Assembly (NCBI RefSeq): GCF_021018895.1
Contig: NC_079365.1
Coordinates: forward strand, 21,440,001 to 21,504,000
Source: Seriola aureovittata
Taxonomy: Eukaryota; Chordata; Actinopteri; Carangiformes; Carangidae
Direction: 5' to 3'
Length of the DNA stretch: 64,000 nucleotides
The position numbers and the translations under genes are program-made. The notes beneath the pieces are model-generated. The model made no database searches, was not told the DNA's origin, and saw only the letters and a list, made by a program, of their open reading frames with translations. Positions within the stretch are counted from its first letter, which is position 1. Every line of letters begins with the position of its first letter. Shown in pieces: positions 36,233-49,149 of this stretch.

Positions 36233-39200
36233 AATGCAACATTAGGCCGAGATCATGTAGTGTTTTACAAATATTAAAAGCCATGCAGCTTTTCCTTTTT
36301 TTTTTTTTTTTTTGGTGTGAATTATATTTGACAGCGGAACATTTTTATAGAATGAATATAATTTCATATTAATTGGGTTATGTCCTAAATCCGGATTTCT
36401 ACAGGCATCACAACAGTATTCTAATGAGAGGAAGAATGTACAGATAATGAGCCATTAGCTGCAGTCAATATCATCTCCAGAAGGCCTTGAATACTCAGGC
36501 AGTGTTACAGAGGGAGGGAGAGATCTGTGCCAAATAAAAGACAAGCTGGAAAGCTCCCCAATCAATGTTATTTTCTCTCTCAGTCCCAGACCAACTGTCT
36601 ATTCATCTGTTTCTTTCAAATGAAAGGTGTGCTGGTATGTAACACTTACAGTCGAGAGATCTGTCTCTTAATTAAAATGTTACAGATTGTGTTTCGCCCA
36701 CTGCGCAGACTGAGCATACTGTGTATTGGAAATAATGTTCCCTATAGTGTGTGGTATTGATCAGAGGAGGAAAATAAAGAATGTTTCAGTGAGAAAAAAA
36801 AAGAATCTGTGTAATGCAGCTTTTGGTAGGGGTGTTGCTTTGACTATTGCGAGTAAACCAATGACGAGTACCTCATGGGGGGGGGGAAAGAAAAAAAAAA
36901 AAAAGAAGAGGACGCTTTTGTTTGAAAAGCCAATTCCATACTAGGACACAAGCTGGTCTATACAATCCATCAAATACATTGCCTTTGTTTGGATTTTACT
37001 TTTAAAGGAGAAAAGAGTATACATTAGCCAGAGTGTACATGTGGTTCTGTACATGCAATCTCATTTTGAATAGAGGCATATGAATAATTTATCTTGCCAC
37101 AATCCAACTGGGAACGTCCTTGGTATTTACATTTTATCATCAAGGGCACTGGATGAGCCTTCACAGCAATCTAACACATGACACACACTCAGTCCTCGTC
37201 CCTTTGCACGATCAAAAGCAACGGATGGGACCAGGAAAATGTTTCTGTAGCTTGGATATATATTTATACACTGACAAAACAAAAGGTTGATGAACATGCT
37301 GGATGATGACTAAGCGTGGCGGTCTTTAGATTACACAGTGGTCACCCACAGTCGTACTGAAGCACAGTGAAAGATGACAGGGCTCCGAGGGACACGCACA
37401 GGGACTCACTTCACACAATGGCTCCAATGTTTACAGCAGACAATTTAGTTTCCTTCCAACAATTATGAGGGAAATTGAATCTCAGGAAATGTTCGTTTTC
37501 TTGTCCATTAGACCAAACAATAACACTATCCCCAAAGGTTTACAAAAACATCTGTCTTCAAAGGACAGTCCAGAAAATTAATATCAACTGGCTTGAAGGC
37601 TATATCAGGACAAAGTAAATCAAATTGAAGCAATCACACGTCTTTTTCTCTCGCTCTTTTTTCCATTTGGTGTAACGTGTAGGAAGATGAAAGTGTGCTG
37701 TTAATGCTGAGTATGTGTCTACATTCTTTCTTCACAATGAAACACTGCCAACGTCGTTTTTGTGGTCAAATTAAAAATGGGTGTTTTAGTGCTCTAGGTA
37801 TTGCACATGCAGCATCAGATTGGTATTCATTTAAAAGACATTAGATATATTTTAATCCTGCTGAAAGCTATTGCAGAAGAAAACAAGTTGTCCTTTACTA
37901 TATATATATAAAAGGCGCTAGGATCTGCGATCCAAGCGGAAACAAAAGGCTTACCCCACTGCTAAGTCACAAAACCTCAAGGATTTAAAGCTGCTATCAC
38001 TTCAAAATGAACAAACACCAACATTACACCACGACTAAATCTACATTGTTAATATTTTTTATGCCAACTGAGGTTTTTTCTTCCACTAAAACAGGCTTTT
38101 TTTTATCATGTAGAAATCAACCTCTTCTGTTAAATATCTTAACAAATTGTAATTTATATGAATAAAAAAATATATAAAACTTACACAACAGACCTTTACA
38201 CTAACCTTTAGACTAAAACAGGTTTGAGAGAAACAAGAAAAAAATGTGCCCCGTATCCTTATTCCTTTCTTCCATCTCCCCGTGCCCCTTATTTTCTCAA
38301 AGTATCTGTTTGAGAGATAAATGACCACTCTGCTGCTGAGGATGACAGCCTACACAAAGATGATATTGAATTGATTTCAGAAATGTTGCAGAACTGACTG
38401 TTTGATGTATACTGCTAGACATGAATCATAAAAATTCTATTAAAAAACCCTTGAATGGCTGACACCAGAATATTATTTGTGATGATTAATTTGACTCAGT
38501 CATTACAATGGGAGTCAAGTTGGATCGTCTCAGACAAAATTGCTTTTCATTCCCCGTTGAATTTCCCTGCTATTTTTCTTTTCTTCTTGCTCTGTGCAGA
38601 ACTCTGATCTGATTGGACTTACTGTGTTAGCGCGACAGCGCACAAATATAGAGGCTGTTGGTCTTCTTTATTACCGATCGCTGAGCATTGAGTTTTTTGT
38701 TCCAAAATGAGATGTTCAACGTTTGAAACAAAATTACAGCAGCTTTGACAAAATGACAGATCAGAATTTAAATAGTTCACAAAGCTTTATGAAGAATTGC
38801 AGGAAACTGAAAACCTCAGTTGACAAGATGTCAACACAGTAAATAAATTCTTCTTACAGTTATATTGTTGTAGAATTAATTCTTTCAATGGATTTGTAAT
38901 GTTATATTGACATCAACTGTAAACTGTAGTTCCTTTGCACAGAAGCTTTTCATGATTCATCTCTTTGATAGACCAAAGCAGTGGAGGTAGTGTGAGTGTG
39001 TATGCAGTGGTCAGTATATCTGACGATAACTGAATTTTGCATAATTCATTTATTTTTGACAGATGAAGCAAATGTTAGCTCTGTGTTATTTTGGGCCAAA
39101 CGTTTTTTCCTGGAATCCTCAGCAAGAAAATCAGAATCACATCACTACAGTTCTGATGTATCATTATCTTTTCCTATAGAACACTGTAAGCAACAAGGTG

Positions 39201-40267
39201 TCGTGATACATGAAAATAATGGATGATGCGGAGGCAAACACCATGACACAAAATAGTCAAAGCGTATTACTGCACTCATATCGTGGCTTTAACAGCTATC
39301 CAGTTTTAAAAGTTTGTTTGTCGTCAGTTTCACTCATTGCTGGTCTGTTTCAACCACAGGAGGTGATGCAGAGGTGCAGTTTGCTTGGTTACTGTCGCTG
39401 ATTTAACTGTTGACTGGAACGGTTTGATTTTGAGTCAGCCAGAGAACAAGTACTTTTAGTTACCGCGCTACAGTAAGCTGAGCAATGATAAACATCAAGC
39501 TGTCCAGATATACAGATATAATGAACATGGAGAAGGTGGAGAACATTTCCTTCCCTAGGTGCATTTCAGAGTGACAGTTGCACTTGATCTGAAACAGTTG
39601 TTGTAAGTCATAAATGGACGAGCTTGGAGGTTTCCTGTTCTGCATCGTTAATAGACCCTGTCAATCAGAAACAAGCAATTTTTTCTTGTTGGTAAAATAT
39701 CTGCAGGTTCTCAAAGCTGGAGCTGCTGGTTCCCAAGTATTTTTTACCACTTAAAATGACCATTTCATTTGTTTAAACAATATCCTCCATGTTCCCTGCC
39801 ATAATTGCAAATTCAATATCCAAAAATTGACCCAGAATCCAAAAGTAAAGTGATTTAAACGGCTGACTGTAATTTTGGATTTCTACTTTAGTTTTTCTTC
39901 ACTATTACAGGAGAATACAGCTGAATTTTAAGTTTAGTGGTTGGATGTTTTTTTTCCAAAAATGCATTCTTCCTTGTCCTATGTTTTTGTACCTTTCACA
40001 TTTTTTATCAAAGAACTAGACATTTTGTTATGTCTTTTCTTGTCTTCTGTGATACTGATGATTCAACTGGGAGAGATTTATGCCCGTCCAAGCCTTGGAA
40101 GTGCTCCAGTTACCCAATATGGTCTATGTATGAAATGAGCAGAATTTGGAGCTCACTTTGCAACTCTGCTCCAGTAAACTGAACGCTTTGATCGGCTTAT
40201 ATACATTGCTTCATCAAGCCTAATCTTTCCTACTTTTCATTTTTTTGCTGTCTCTCCCTCCACTCAG

Positions 40268-40555
40268 AGCTACACAGGTCAGACTGGTGGCGGCGGGGGA
40301 GGAGGCGGCGGTGGCGGCACTGCCAGCGGAAATGGAGCCGGGGATGAGGACTACGAGATCCCTCCCATCACTCCACCTAACCACCCCGAGCCTCCTCTTC
40401 TTCACCTGATGGAGCACGACTCTACAGGCTACCTCTGCCACTCGCTGCCACACAATGGGCTCATCAACCCGTACTCCTACCCAGAGCTGCCCACACTCAT
40501 GATGTCTAACATGCTGGCGCAGGACAGCCACCTCGTTTCCAGCCAAATGCCCTCG
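40268..40555 (+). CDS. tox2: tox2 exon with Gly run and EIPPITPP motif
   Basis: This 288-bp exon encodes 96 residues of the N-terminal regulatory region. In order: SYTGQT, eleven consecutive glycines (40286-40318), an acidic GDEDYEIPPITPP motif that is a hallmark of TOX proteins, then HLMEHDSTGYLCHSLPHNGL and ending NMLAQDSHLVSSQMPS. The MLAQDSHL text is the best single argument for TOX2, since TOX has MLGQDG at this point. Acceptor is CACTCAG and donor is TCG then GTGAGT; both ends are phase 0. The glycine run is not in the mammalian TOX2 sequence I recall. The opposite strand is open over part of the exon, but that frame is a shadow of the GC-rich coding strand. Confidence 0.96.
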
Positions 40556-40689
40556 GTGAGTAGCGTTCGCAGACTCAACCGTTCCATGGGGGCCCTGTGA
40601 GCCCTGAGAGCCCAGAAAGCTGGCGTTAAGGAATATTTTTTTCAGTTATGGTCACAAATGTAAACTCAACCCTTTTAGTTTGGTGGTAT

Positions 40690-41480
40690 AATTTGGTCAG
40701 CTGCACAGGCTTATACCAAAACTCTGAAGCCTCTATCTTACACGCGGTGCAAAGTGGCGCGTGTCTTTGCTAGTTTCAGACCAACGCAGTTGTGTATTTT
40801 CCCACACTGTTTAAATAGTAAATTCACTTGCACCCATAAAATAAGGTGTGGTTAAGCGCATTGTTGGCGTATTGCTATCTTGAGGAAGAGCAAAGTGTCA
40901 CTAGACATGACAATTCACTTGTGTTTGCCTTCATTAAATCCCCTGAAAACACCACCAGGCTACACTGTAACCACACACACCTCTACATACATCAGACTGG
41001 TTGATCATAACTTGAAGTAACTACACAGAGACGCCCACACAGTCCGAGCATTTATTATTCAAATTTCAACTGAGGGTGAAAAGTATCAGACCGAGGGTGC
41101 AAGAGCATGCACTACACCCCCAGTTTAATATTTTGCACCCGTGTTTGTTTTGTGGAATCCTGCTGTTGCTGTATATAATCTGCTAGCGAGCTTTCACTTT
41201 GTGCACAAGCAGATCCGAAACATTCTTTCTTACTTACTGGCAAATCCACCATCACAATACCAATCCACCAAGGAGCAGGCATACTTGCCTTTTAAAGGGA
41301 ATGGGAGATGGCACTCTGATTGGGTTATTGCCCAAAACACGCCCATGATTAATTAAGAAACTAAGTACAACCCTTTGTGACCATGCGCCTGGCGCTGCGA
41401 CTGTCTTTTGCACCTTTAAACTAGCAAAAGCAGCTTTGGACACGTCATAAATGCTCTTGCTCCATGAGCTTTAGACCATT
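40690..41480. mobile_element. Probable non-autonomous DNA transposon remnant
   Basis: The left part carries 'ggtgcaaagtggcgcgtgtc' followed by 'tttgctagtttcagaccaac'. The right part carries 'ttttgcacctttaaactagc' followed by 'aaaagc', roughly the reverse complement. Between them are 'ggaatgggagatggcactct' and 'cccatgattaattaagaaac', phrases I recognise from an abundant percomorph repeat. It has no intact coding capacity. Exact ends and superfamily are not determined. Confidence 0.55.
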
Positions 41481-43977
41481 CACTTAGAACGTTAGAATAT
41501 GGCCTTAAATTGTAATTTCTTGTATGAGAGATACCCCGCATGACATTGGCCTTGCATGTACACACCCACAAATGCTGAAGCACAAGCTAGGTTTTAATTT
41601 AGAGGAAAAAAATACATAATGGTGCACATGAGGCATTGGACAAATTTGACTTTTAAAATGATTTCCAAAGCTTTTTGGACATTGCAAATCATCCAAGAAC
41701 AGCTATTTGAAGGATCTCCAACCAACAGTAACCACTGATTTCTAATATGAAACACCTTATAAGGTACATGTAATTTTCAAAACATGAAGACGGGGGGCAA
41801 AGTGGGGAACTGAATGATTGCTCAGTGGTCGCCATGTCAGCTCTGATGCATGGAGAAAAGGATTGTGGGTAAATCCATCAGCATCATATCTACCTCGACA
41901 GCAAGCATCAGTCAATCTGTCAAGCCTTCAAACATGAATACGCACTGATTACTCCCTCAGCTCCACACAGACCTGCTCCACCGCAAATTAGCATCTCCAA
42001 ACCATAATTGCATTCATGAGAACTGCAGGAAATAGAGCAGGTTTCTATTACAACAAATGATATATGTAAAGCTTATGCGTGAAACATAATGCATAGTTTG
42101 CAATAACCAAAGGCTCTCTAGTTAGCTATCTTCTTTATGGAACACATGTAGCCCTAAAAGTGTAGTTTAGTATTAAAGTGGTATTGCTATATATTTTTTT
42201 CTAACTTACTCAGTAAAATGTAAATATTGTGTTAGATGTGCACTGAGTAGTGCTCCTATTGCATTTGAAATATGGACAGATGTGGATGCTTTTTTATGGG
42301 CTGCAGCAGTGAAAATCACTAGGGTGAAGAAAAAGCACATATGGTCAACTATATTAACATATACAAAGATTTTTGTGTTCAGGTTTTGAAGGTCAGAGTT
42401 TCTTCATACCTTACTCAATATTGACTGTGATATCATAAACAGACACAGACATAGCTGCACTGTGCCTTTCAAGTAATTAAATAAATTACCAATGTGCAGT
42501 TGATAATACAGTAGACATGTTTTATATATTGTGCTGTTTTGTGTCGGAGGCATGAGCAGCAATGACAAGTGTCAGCAGCGTGTTTTGTGTACTTTAATGA
42601 AAAGAACTGAGAATCTGTTATATTCAGTATACATTAAACACTTATAGATAGATATCGAGGTCAAGCAGAGTGTATTCTCATGTTCACCATAAACAGAAGA
42701 AGTAAGGATAAACAACAGTCAGCAAATTGCCAAAATATGGCTTGATAAAGATCTGAAATATAAACATACCATGTATTATATATAATGTTGGAATATTCCC
42801 CCTACATATTGGATTCATGTGTCATTTATCTTGATATCCATTTCACATTTTGGTCATGACCTTTACTGTAGAGACAGTGGTTGATTGGCCAGTCTTTCGC
42901 TCAGCAGTCAGGATATTTGTTACTGCTACAGAGGGCCACACTCGGTGGTTTTAATAGATTGAATACTGCAGGTTGTGTGATAAAAATGCATGAGATGTGA
43001 AATGCTCAGCTGGCATACAATGGAAATATATTTAAAAGATATACTACAAATGCTGGTGATTGCTGTTCTGACAACTAGTCCTCGGTGGTTTAAAGGGTGG
43101 TTTTTTTTTTTTTTTTGTGGAGACAAAAAGCAAATATATTAAGAAAAAGCTAAAAGAAATGACACCACTGAATCAAAAACTGCTTTGAAGCAGGTGATCA
43201 GTGATTATATTTTGCAAGTAAACCTCCCAAATCTTTATGTTTGAAGCTATTTCAATATTTCAAACAGGCCCTGAGAGAAGCTCCTCGGCAATGCAGCAGG
43301 TCCTTTTTTTTTTTTTTTTTTCAGGGCACTGCTTCAACTTCGCCGCGGAAAGCAGCATATAAAGCAAACTCAGAAATTTCTAAATCAAATAGTCTGCCTG
43401 GCGAAACTACCAAACCGTAGCAGAGGTTCATTTGTGCTGAGAGCGGAGTGTCTATTAAATCGGTGCCTCACCTTGACACAGTCTGTTGAGCAGAGTAATT
43501 AGGCAAACTCTGCAGTTCAAACATGAGATGCTATCATTATGAATACCTCACTTGACATGGCTAGATAAATAACAAGGGTTAATTCTAATTTTAGACTGTT
43601 TCAGCAGCTAAAAAATACTTGAGTGCTTTACGTAGATAGAAAGGGGTTTTTTTTGTTGTTTTTTTTTTTTTTTTTTTGCTGCTGCTGTTGACGTTGTGCT
43701 GAATGTGTATGTGTCCAAGTGTGTCTATGTGTTTCTGTGTCTTCACTATAAACAATATCTCTGCTGTTGAAATGGATCCACTACATCTGGAGGTCAGGCC
43801 TTATATTCAATCTTGAGCACATTGAAAAAAAAATCCATTAGGGTTCATCTTTCCTGCATCAGCCATTCTATTGTGGTGCTGCAGTGAGATCTGTTTTCAT
43901 CAGGCAGATTCAATACGTGAGCTGGGCAATGAAAAGAGTGCAATAGAGTTGGATGAAGAGAGGAGGGGTGAGGATGG

Positions 43978-44000
43978 AGAGAGAGAGAGAGAGAGAGAGG

Positions 44001-44033
<33 letters not shown>
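43978..44033. repeat. (AG)n microsatellite
   Basis: AG repeats with one GGGAC interruption, in a purine-rich stretch that continues to about 44080. Confidence 0.94.
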
Positions 44034-44036
<3 letters not shown>

Positions 44037-44569
44037 GGTATTGTGGGGAGGAAAGCAAGAAGAAATTGCAAAGAGGAAAGAGGTAACTCTTATTCAAAAT
44101 GAGCATATACCTCCAGTTTTCTGTACCTCCTGGATTTCATTATTAGATATCTAAGAGATAATTCAGTTGAGTGAAATAAGGTTATTCTGTCTCAACAAAA
44201 GCCTGAGAGCCTCTGGTTTTTAAATGTGTGCCTACGTGATTCAAGCTCGAGGACATTTGAAAGTACTCCACTGCAGGTGCAACAATATAAACATAAAATA
44301 AATAGGGCGATTATATAACAGAAAGGATTTAGAGTAGAGCAGTGTTACAGCGGCAGTTGATCATTCTCAGTGAGCTGTAAGAATAGATAGTGTGTGTTTG
44401 GTTTGTGGTGGTGAGGTGAACTGTAGGACTAAATGGTGTTAAGACTGAGTTGTGGGTGTGGAACCTCCTGACCAGCAAGACTCTCACTTAGATGCAAATT
44501 AAAGAACAGATATTAAGAATGGATTTTTATTTTATTTTTTTTCTTGTTATTATCAACAAGTTCTATTAC

Positions 44570-44960
44570 AGTGGTGGAAAGTAATTAAGTACATTTACTC
44601 AAATAGTGTTCTTTGTTATGGCTGGTCACCATTTCATGCTGCTTTATACTCCACTACAACTGAGAGGCAACTATTATACTTTTCATTGCACCACATTTAT
44701 TAGATAACTTTTGTTACTTTGCAGTTTCAGATTAATAATTCAAAATATAAATCGACAACTAAATTATGATGCTTTATTAAATTTACAAGCTACCCAGCAG
44801 TATATAAAGTACAGTACATGATCCTGAAATGGGCAGTTCTGCATAATAAGCACTTTTACTTTCGGTACATTAAATATATTTTTAGATGCCAAATGCTTTT
44901 GTCGTAAAATTCTGAATGCATGACTTTTTCTTTTACTAGTGAGTATTTCTGAGTTCTTCC
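44570..44960 (+). mobile_element. CAGTGGTGGAAAGTAA teleost repeat, 3'-truncated
   Basis: It begins 'cagtggtggaaagtaattaa' and continues 'tactccactacaactgagag', 'gttactttgcagtttcagat', 'acccagcagtatataaagta' and 'ttctgcataataagcacttt'. This order matches a very abundant teleost non-autonomous element whose full copies end in the inverted phrase TTCCACCACTG. That end is absent, so this copy is truncated at about 44960. Confidence 0.7.
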
Positions 44961-45259
44961 CTCGTCACTGCAAACTTGTCACAAACACATAGTTTCATTT
45001 TAGAAAAGCTGCATGTGACAAAACTCAAACAGGAGAAAACATTTTTTGGAAGTAAAGTTTGGCTTTCTATTTGGTATTTACAGCAGCAGGATGGTGTACG
45101 TGGAAATGACAGTGTACATGTTCATGGTAATGAAGGAGCACATTAGCCAGAGCATCAATGTGGCTCATTGTTTTTCATAGTTTTTGGACAACAATGGAGG
45201 TCTGTGCCACAGAGGGAAAAGCTGTATTAGGCTTTGGCTGCACAGGCAATACTTGTTTG

Positions 45260-45450
45260 AACTGAATCAATTAGTCGATCAACAGAAAAAAATCTCCTGC
45301 TATTGGTTTATGTTTTTAAGCAAAATGCCAAAAAAGTCACTGGTTCTAACTTCTCAAATGTGAACATTTTGCTAGTTTTCTGATGCCACTATGATGGTAA
45401 ATGGATTATCTATGTAATCAAGGTCTTTGAAGATATCAACTTGGGTTTGA
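45260..45450 (-). repeat. GGGCTGCAACTAA-type MITE-like repeat, inverted fragment
   Basis: It reads 'gaatcaattagtcgatcaac', 'aagcaaaatgccaaaaaagt' and 'aacttctcaaatgtgaacat', which is the opposite orientation of the family copy at 59381-59747 ('cacatttgagaagctaaaat'). Only one side of the element is present. Confidence 0.55.
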
Positions 45451-45835
45451 AACTAATAAGCAGATTCATCAGTAATGAAAATTAACATAAGTAGGCCTAC
45501 TTGTTAGTGGGATGAACTAGAAAAATATAGACTATCACCAGCCTCATCTTTAAAGGAAGTGTAACTCATCAACAGGAGCTGATGGAAGTTACTTGCCAAC
45601 CAGGTAACGACAGCATTTTTGGTGTTTTTCTCTCCTCTGCTGACTCTCAAAACCTGAAAGACATCATTGACTGTACTCTTCTAATTTTGTAAAGAGGCCA
45701 TTTTCAATTCATACGTGTTTTCTTTTCTTTTTTTTTTTTTTTATTGTGTTGTGGAGTGAAGCCCCTCCTTGCCAAACCTGATATCTTTCAGAGAGCTCTT
45801 TTCTCTGATGCTCTGATGCACTTGGCAGGGCCTCT

Positions 45836-45838
<3 letters not shown>

Positions 45839-45875
<37 letters not shown>
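45839..45875. repeat. (CT)n microsatellite
   Basis: A pure CT run of about 18 units. Confidence 0.95.
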
Positions 45876-45878
<3 letters not shown>

Positions 45879-47727
45879 AATGCCCCCACTGTCATAGCAT
45901 CTACAAGTTCCAAAACACATTAGACATTTAATAGCCATGCTCAGGTTGCATTGATCTTATCAATACAGCCCAGAAAGATGCACATCTCTGCTGCTTCGAG
46001 TGAATCATTTTTGGACTCACAAGCGAAGTGGCCTCGTTGTTGTCTGTTGCATCTTCACTTACACCAGAAACTCGCCTAAAGCTAAACTATTTTATTAACG
46101 GCCGTATAGATATATTTATAAGAGCCTCACACCTGTGCTGTGACAACTACATCTGCAATCTATTTGAACAGAAATGGCTCCATATTCAATTATGGTATAT
46201 TTAAAACGCTCCTCAAATTCATATGACCTGTGTCTGCAACTGGAATAAATTATCTTTGATTAAGTTTTTTTCATGTTCCTCAATGATGCATGCAATATTA
46301 GCCATCATCAAACCGGCTCGAGTGTGATGCTGTGAATATGTAACAGATGATGAATGTATTATCAGCTGGGGGATGTTATGCATAATGGCTATGTATTAGC
46401 AGAGAGAGCTATATGCGGACGCAGCCTTAGCTCCATCAAACTCACAGGTATTATCTAATTTGTTATTTTCCAGAAGACAAGAGGAGAATCTGCCTGAATG
46501 AGGGTCAGTTCATTTATAAAGAAGGTTGTGGCACCCCTAAAGATCTGCCGACTGTATTCATATTCAAATTCATACTCCTATTTCTTTTGTTACAACATTT
46601 AAATGTAAGAATTTGTTCACAAGCTCTTTATCTGCAGTTGTTGAGGTTAATTATCAAGTATTAATCCCACCCTGATTGCCATGTTAAGTTGGGCGGATTC
46701 CTGCGTTTTCTTTTCTTTCTGTATTTTTCCTCACGAGGTATTAAGTGCTCCTGGCAGGTGCTCGCTCCTCAAGCCTGTGTGAATGAAATATGAGCTGCAA
46801 TGTCAACTGAACTTGTCACAGACAAGCTTGGATGAATTAATGATAAGAGAGCAGAGGTGTGTTTTAATGTGTTCTCTCTCTGATGGAGGGTCTCAGCGAA
46901 CGTATTATCGCATACTGTACACCTGCTGGTTTTTGTATAAACATGGAACAGAAAAAAAAAAAAAAAGGTGGATCAGGAGATAAGGTGGTGCATTTGTAGG
47001 GAAAATCTTGAACCGAATTTTAAGTCTAAAGACTGAATATTATATCACCTACACTGTTATCAAGTGACTTTTCAGAAATATTGTAATTAAATGTGTTTAG
47101 ACTTTTCCAATATGGACTTTAAATTTGTCTTACCTTTGCCTTTAAAGACTTTCTGCTCTTTGAGGCTTTGCCTTCTTCTATACTTTTCATTCAGATGAAG
47201 AAAACCTATTTCTCCTTTGAAAGACCTTCATTTTCAGTCATTTTTTAAAGGGATTAGAGCGTCTGCGGAAAATGATGGAATGTCTGTCGCTTTTTTACCA
47301 CAGTTCAACAAGCTTAGTGATAGAATGGGACTTGTATTAGTTATTCCAATGTTGATCCAGGCATAGATGATTTTGAATGATCAATGCTTCCAGCAGAACA
47401 AAAATCACTTGCTTGTTTGATGGCCTCTTGAAATCTGAGAGAAAGGGGAGGGCTGTTCTTAAAACTGCTTCCCGTTCTCTCTTTTTTTTTTTTTTTTTTT
47501 GATTATTTATTTTCAAATTGTCCCTTGGGCTAATGTTCCATTTTGGCATTTCACACCTCCCTCTCCCATAAATGAACCATCACAGCCATAAATCACTGGA
47601 CAAACAGAGACTTGTGCAAACCCTGAAAGGTTCAGAGATTTATGTAACACATTCATGTTTTCCACTTCCTCATTTTAGTACTCCACTGGTAAAGCCTAGC
47701 TAATAAAAGGTCCTATTAATATTTCCT

Positions 47728-47740
47728 GTTGCTTAGCAAC
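47728..47740. promoter_or_regulatory. Candidate RFX X-box palindrome
   Basis: GTTGCTTAGCAAC is a near-perfect palindrome with the GTTGC/GCAAC halves of an RFX X-box. It is embedded in unique sequence with TAATAA and ATTAAT motifs. Motif only; function not shown. Confidence 0.35.
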
Positions 47741-48599
47741 GGCAGGCAGCAAGTAATAGCATTCTGTGGAAAAATAGATGACCGATAAGGAAAAATTCAA
47801 TTCTTTTCTCATCTCCTGGGAGAAAGTGCCTTATTTCTCTGGCAATGTGATATGAAACTGTAGTTGTATATTAAGAAATATCTTAAAAGAAATATAGGTT
47901 ATTTTCCAATTTCTTCATTTTAGGGGGATTTTTATTGCAGGCTGGACTGGCAGCTCATCTTTTTTCTCCACCTTGATAAAGTCAATTAACCTATCAGATT
48001 AAGCTAATCAGAGGATACGGTGGCGGCTTAATTTCTTTCTTTTTAATCAGAAATTCTAAAGAGATGGTATTAAATAACACACGCACTGAACTTTAAAGAG
48101 ATCACTTCTGTGAGACAAATTGCATTTCATTTATATTGCAAGTGTAATTTAAACTTGTTTTGTACAAACACAGGCCAGCTTCTACAGTATGGAGTGCTGT
48201 GCAAAACCTCTTCTAATAACGCTGCTTATCACTGTGATCACTGGTAATAGAAGAGGATCTCTACAGTGACAATTTTCAATTTAGATAATTTATCACATCA
48301 TATTTCAAAAACAACTGAGTAAAAGATGTGTTATCACACACATGTTGTTGTCACCGTCCTCCTCCATACTGTAGATGTGATCAACAGTGGCATTCAGGCA
48401 AAGAACAGAGGCTAAAGAAACAAAGGCAGATTCAGCTGCAGCAGATAGCTGGTGTTATGAAGCAGATACATAGATAAGGGATTTCATATTACACTTAGCC
48501 AGGGGCCCCTGCTGAGATTTATCATGCCATGAAATCATGTCCATATTGCACTGTGCCCTATCTCAACCATCCATCATCTCATTCTGCTTTCACCACCAG

Positions 48600-48749
48600 G
48601 AATATTTGGCCCTGGTGGCGGTGGAGAGCCGTCCCATGTCATCTCACTCAGGGACGTCTCCCCTGCAGTGCCGCCAGCCACCAGTTCAGCATAACACTGC
48701 CACTCTGTCTGCTAATGTGCACAAGAGCGGCTTGAGCCAGGGTGATTAA
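48600..48749 (+). other. Candidate alternative terminal exon of tox2 (weak)
   Basis: A good acceptor (TTCTGCTTTCACCACCAG) is followed in phase 0 by 49 open codons starting EYLALVAVESRPMSSHSGTS and ending at TAA. The composition looks coding (varied residues, no low complexity). No consensus donor lies in the right phase near the end, so if used it would be a terminal exon giving a Tox2 form without an HMG box. No AATAAA was seen nearby. It may well be chance. Confidence 0.18.
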
Positions 48750-49149
48750 AACACTTTGTGTATTCATGTAGCACAGTTCATAGCGGGGCTGCGACCATCC
48801 AGGACCAAGAGACGTAAGCTGCAGGCAGAATTCGCAGGCAGCGTTCGTCCTCGATTCTGCTTAAGTAAAGCTACATGTTTAAAGATGATCCTCACAGTTT
48901 GCATTTGATATCACAATAGAAAAGAATCCTGGCTCAAAAATCTCAGCAAGGACACAAAGTAAGCTTGAGTGTATTTTTGCTGTATCGCAGTTTTCATAGC
49001 ACTTACAGTAAACAGGGATCATTGTTTAAAAAAATCAGGCAGAAACCAGATTTTGAAATATATACATATATTATATACTTACATATATATCTCTCTATAT
49101 AAATATAAACATATACTGTACATAAATATGTTATATAATATATAAACTC

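Larger units (their letters stand above)
25404..40267 (+). other. tox2 intron of 14.9 kb
   Basis: A phase-0 intron from GTGAGT to CACTCAG. It holds a TA run at 29344-29364, a GC- and CpG-richer segment at 29740-30000, a 450-bp pyrimidine-rich tract at 30045-30510, a CCA run at 30687-30738, a perfect hairpin at 31393-31437, a dispersed repeat at 31545-31910, CA and AG runs at 32256-32315, CT runs near 33141-33166 and 34661-34682, a G-rich tract at 34855-34901, an AG run near 35176-35197 and a MITE-like copy at 35925-36232. From about 36240 to 40200 I see only unique, AT-rich sequence without a recognisable gene. Confidence 0.85.

Noticed and set aside
40220..40546. Minus-strand open frame of about 108 codons over exon 3
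   Set aside because: It is the antisense shadow of the GC-rich tox2 exon; it has no splice or start context of its own.
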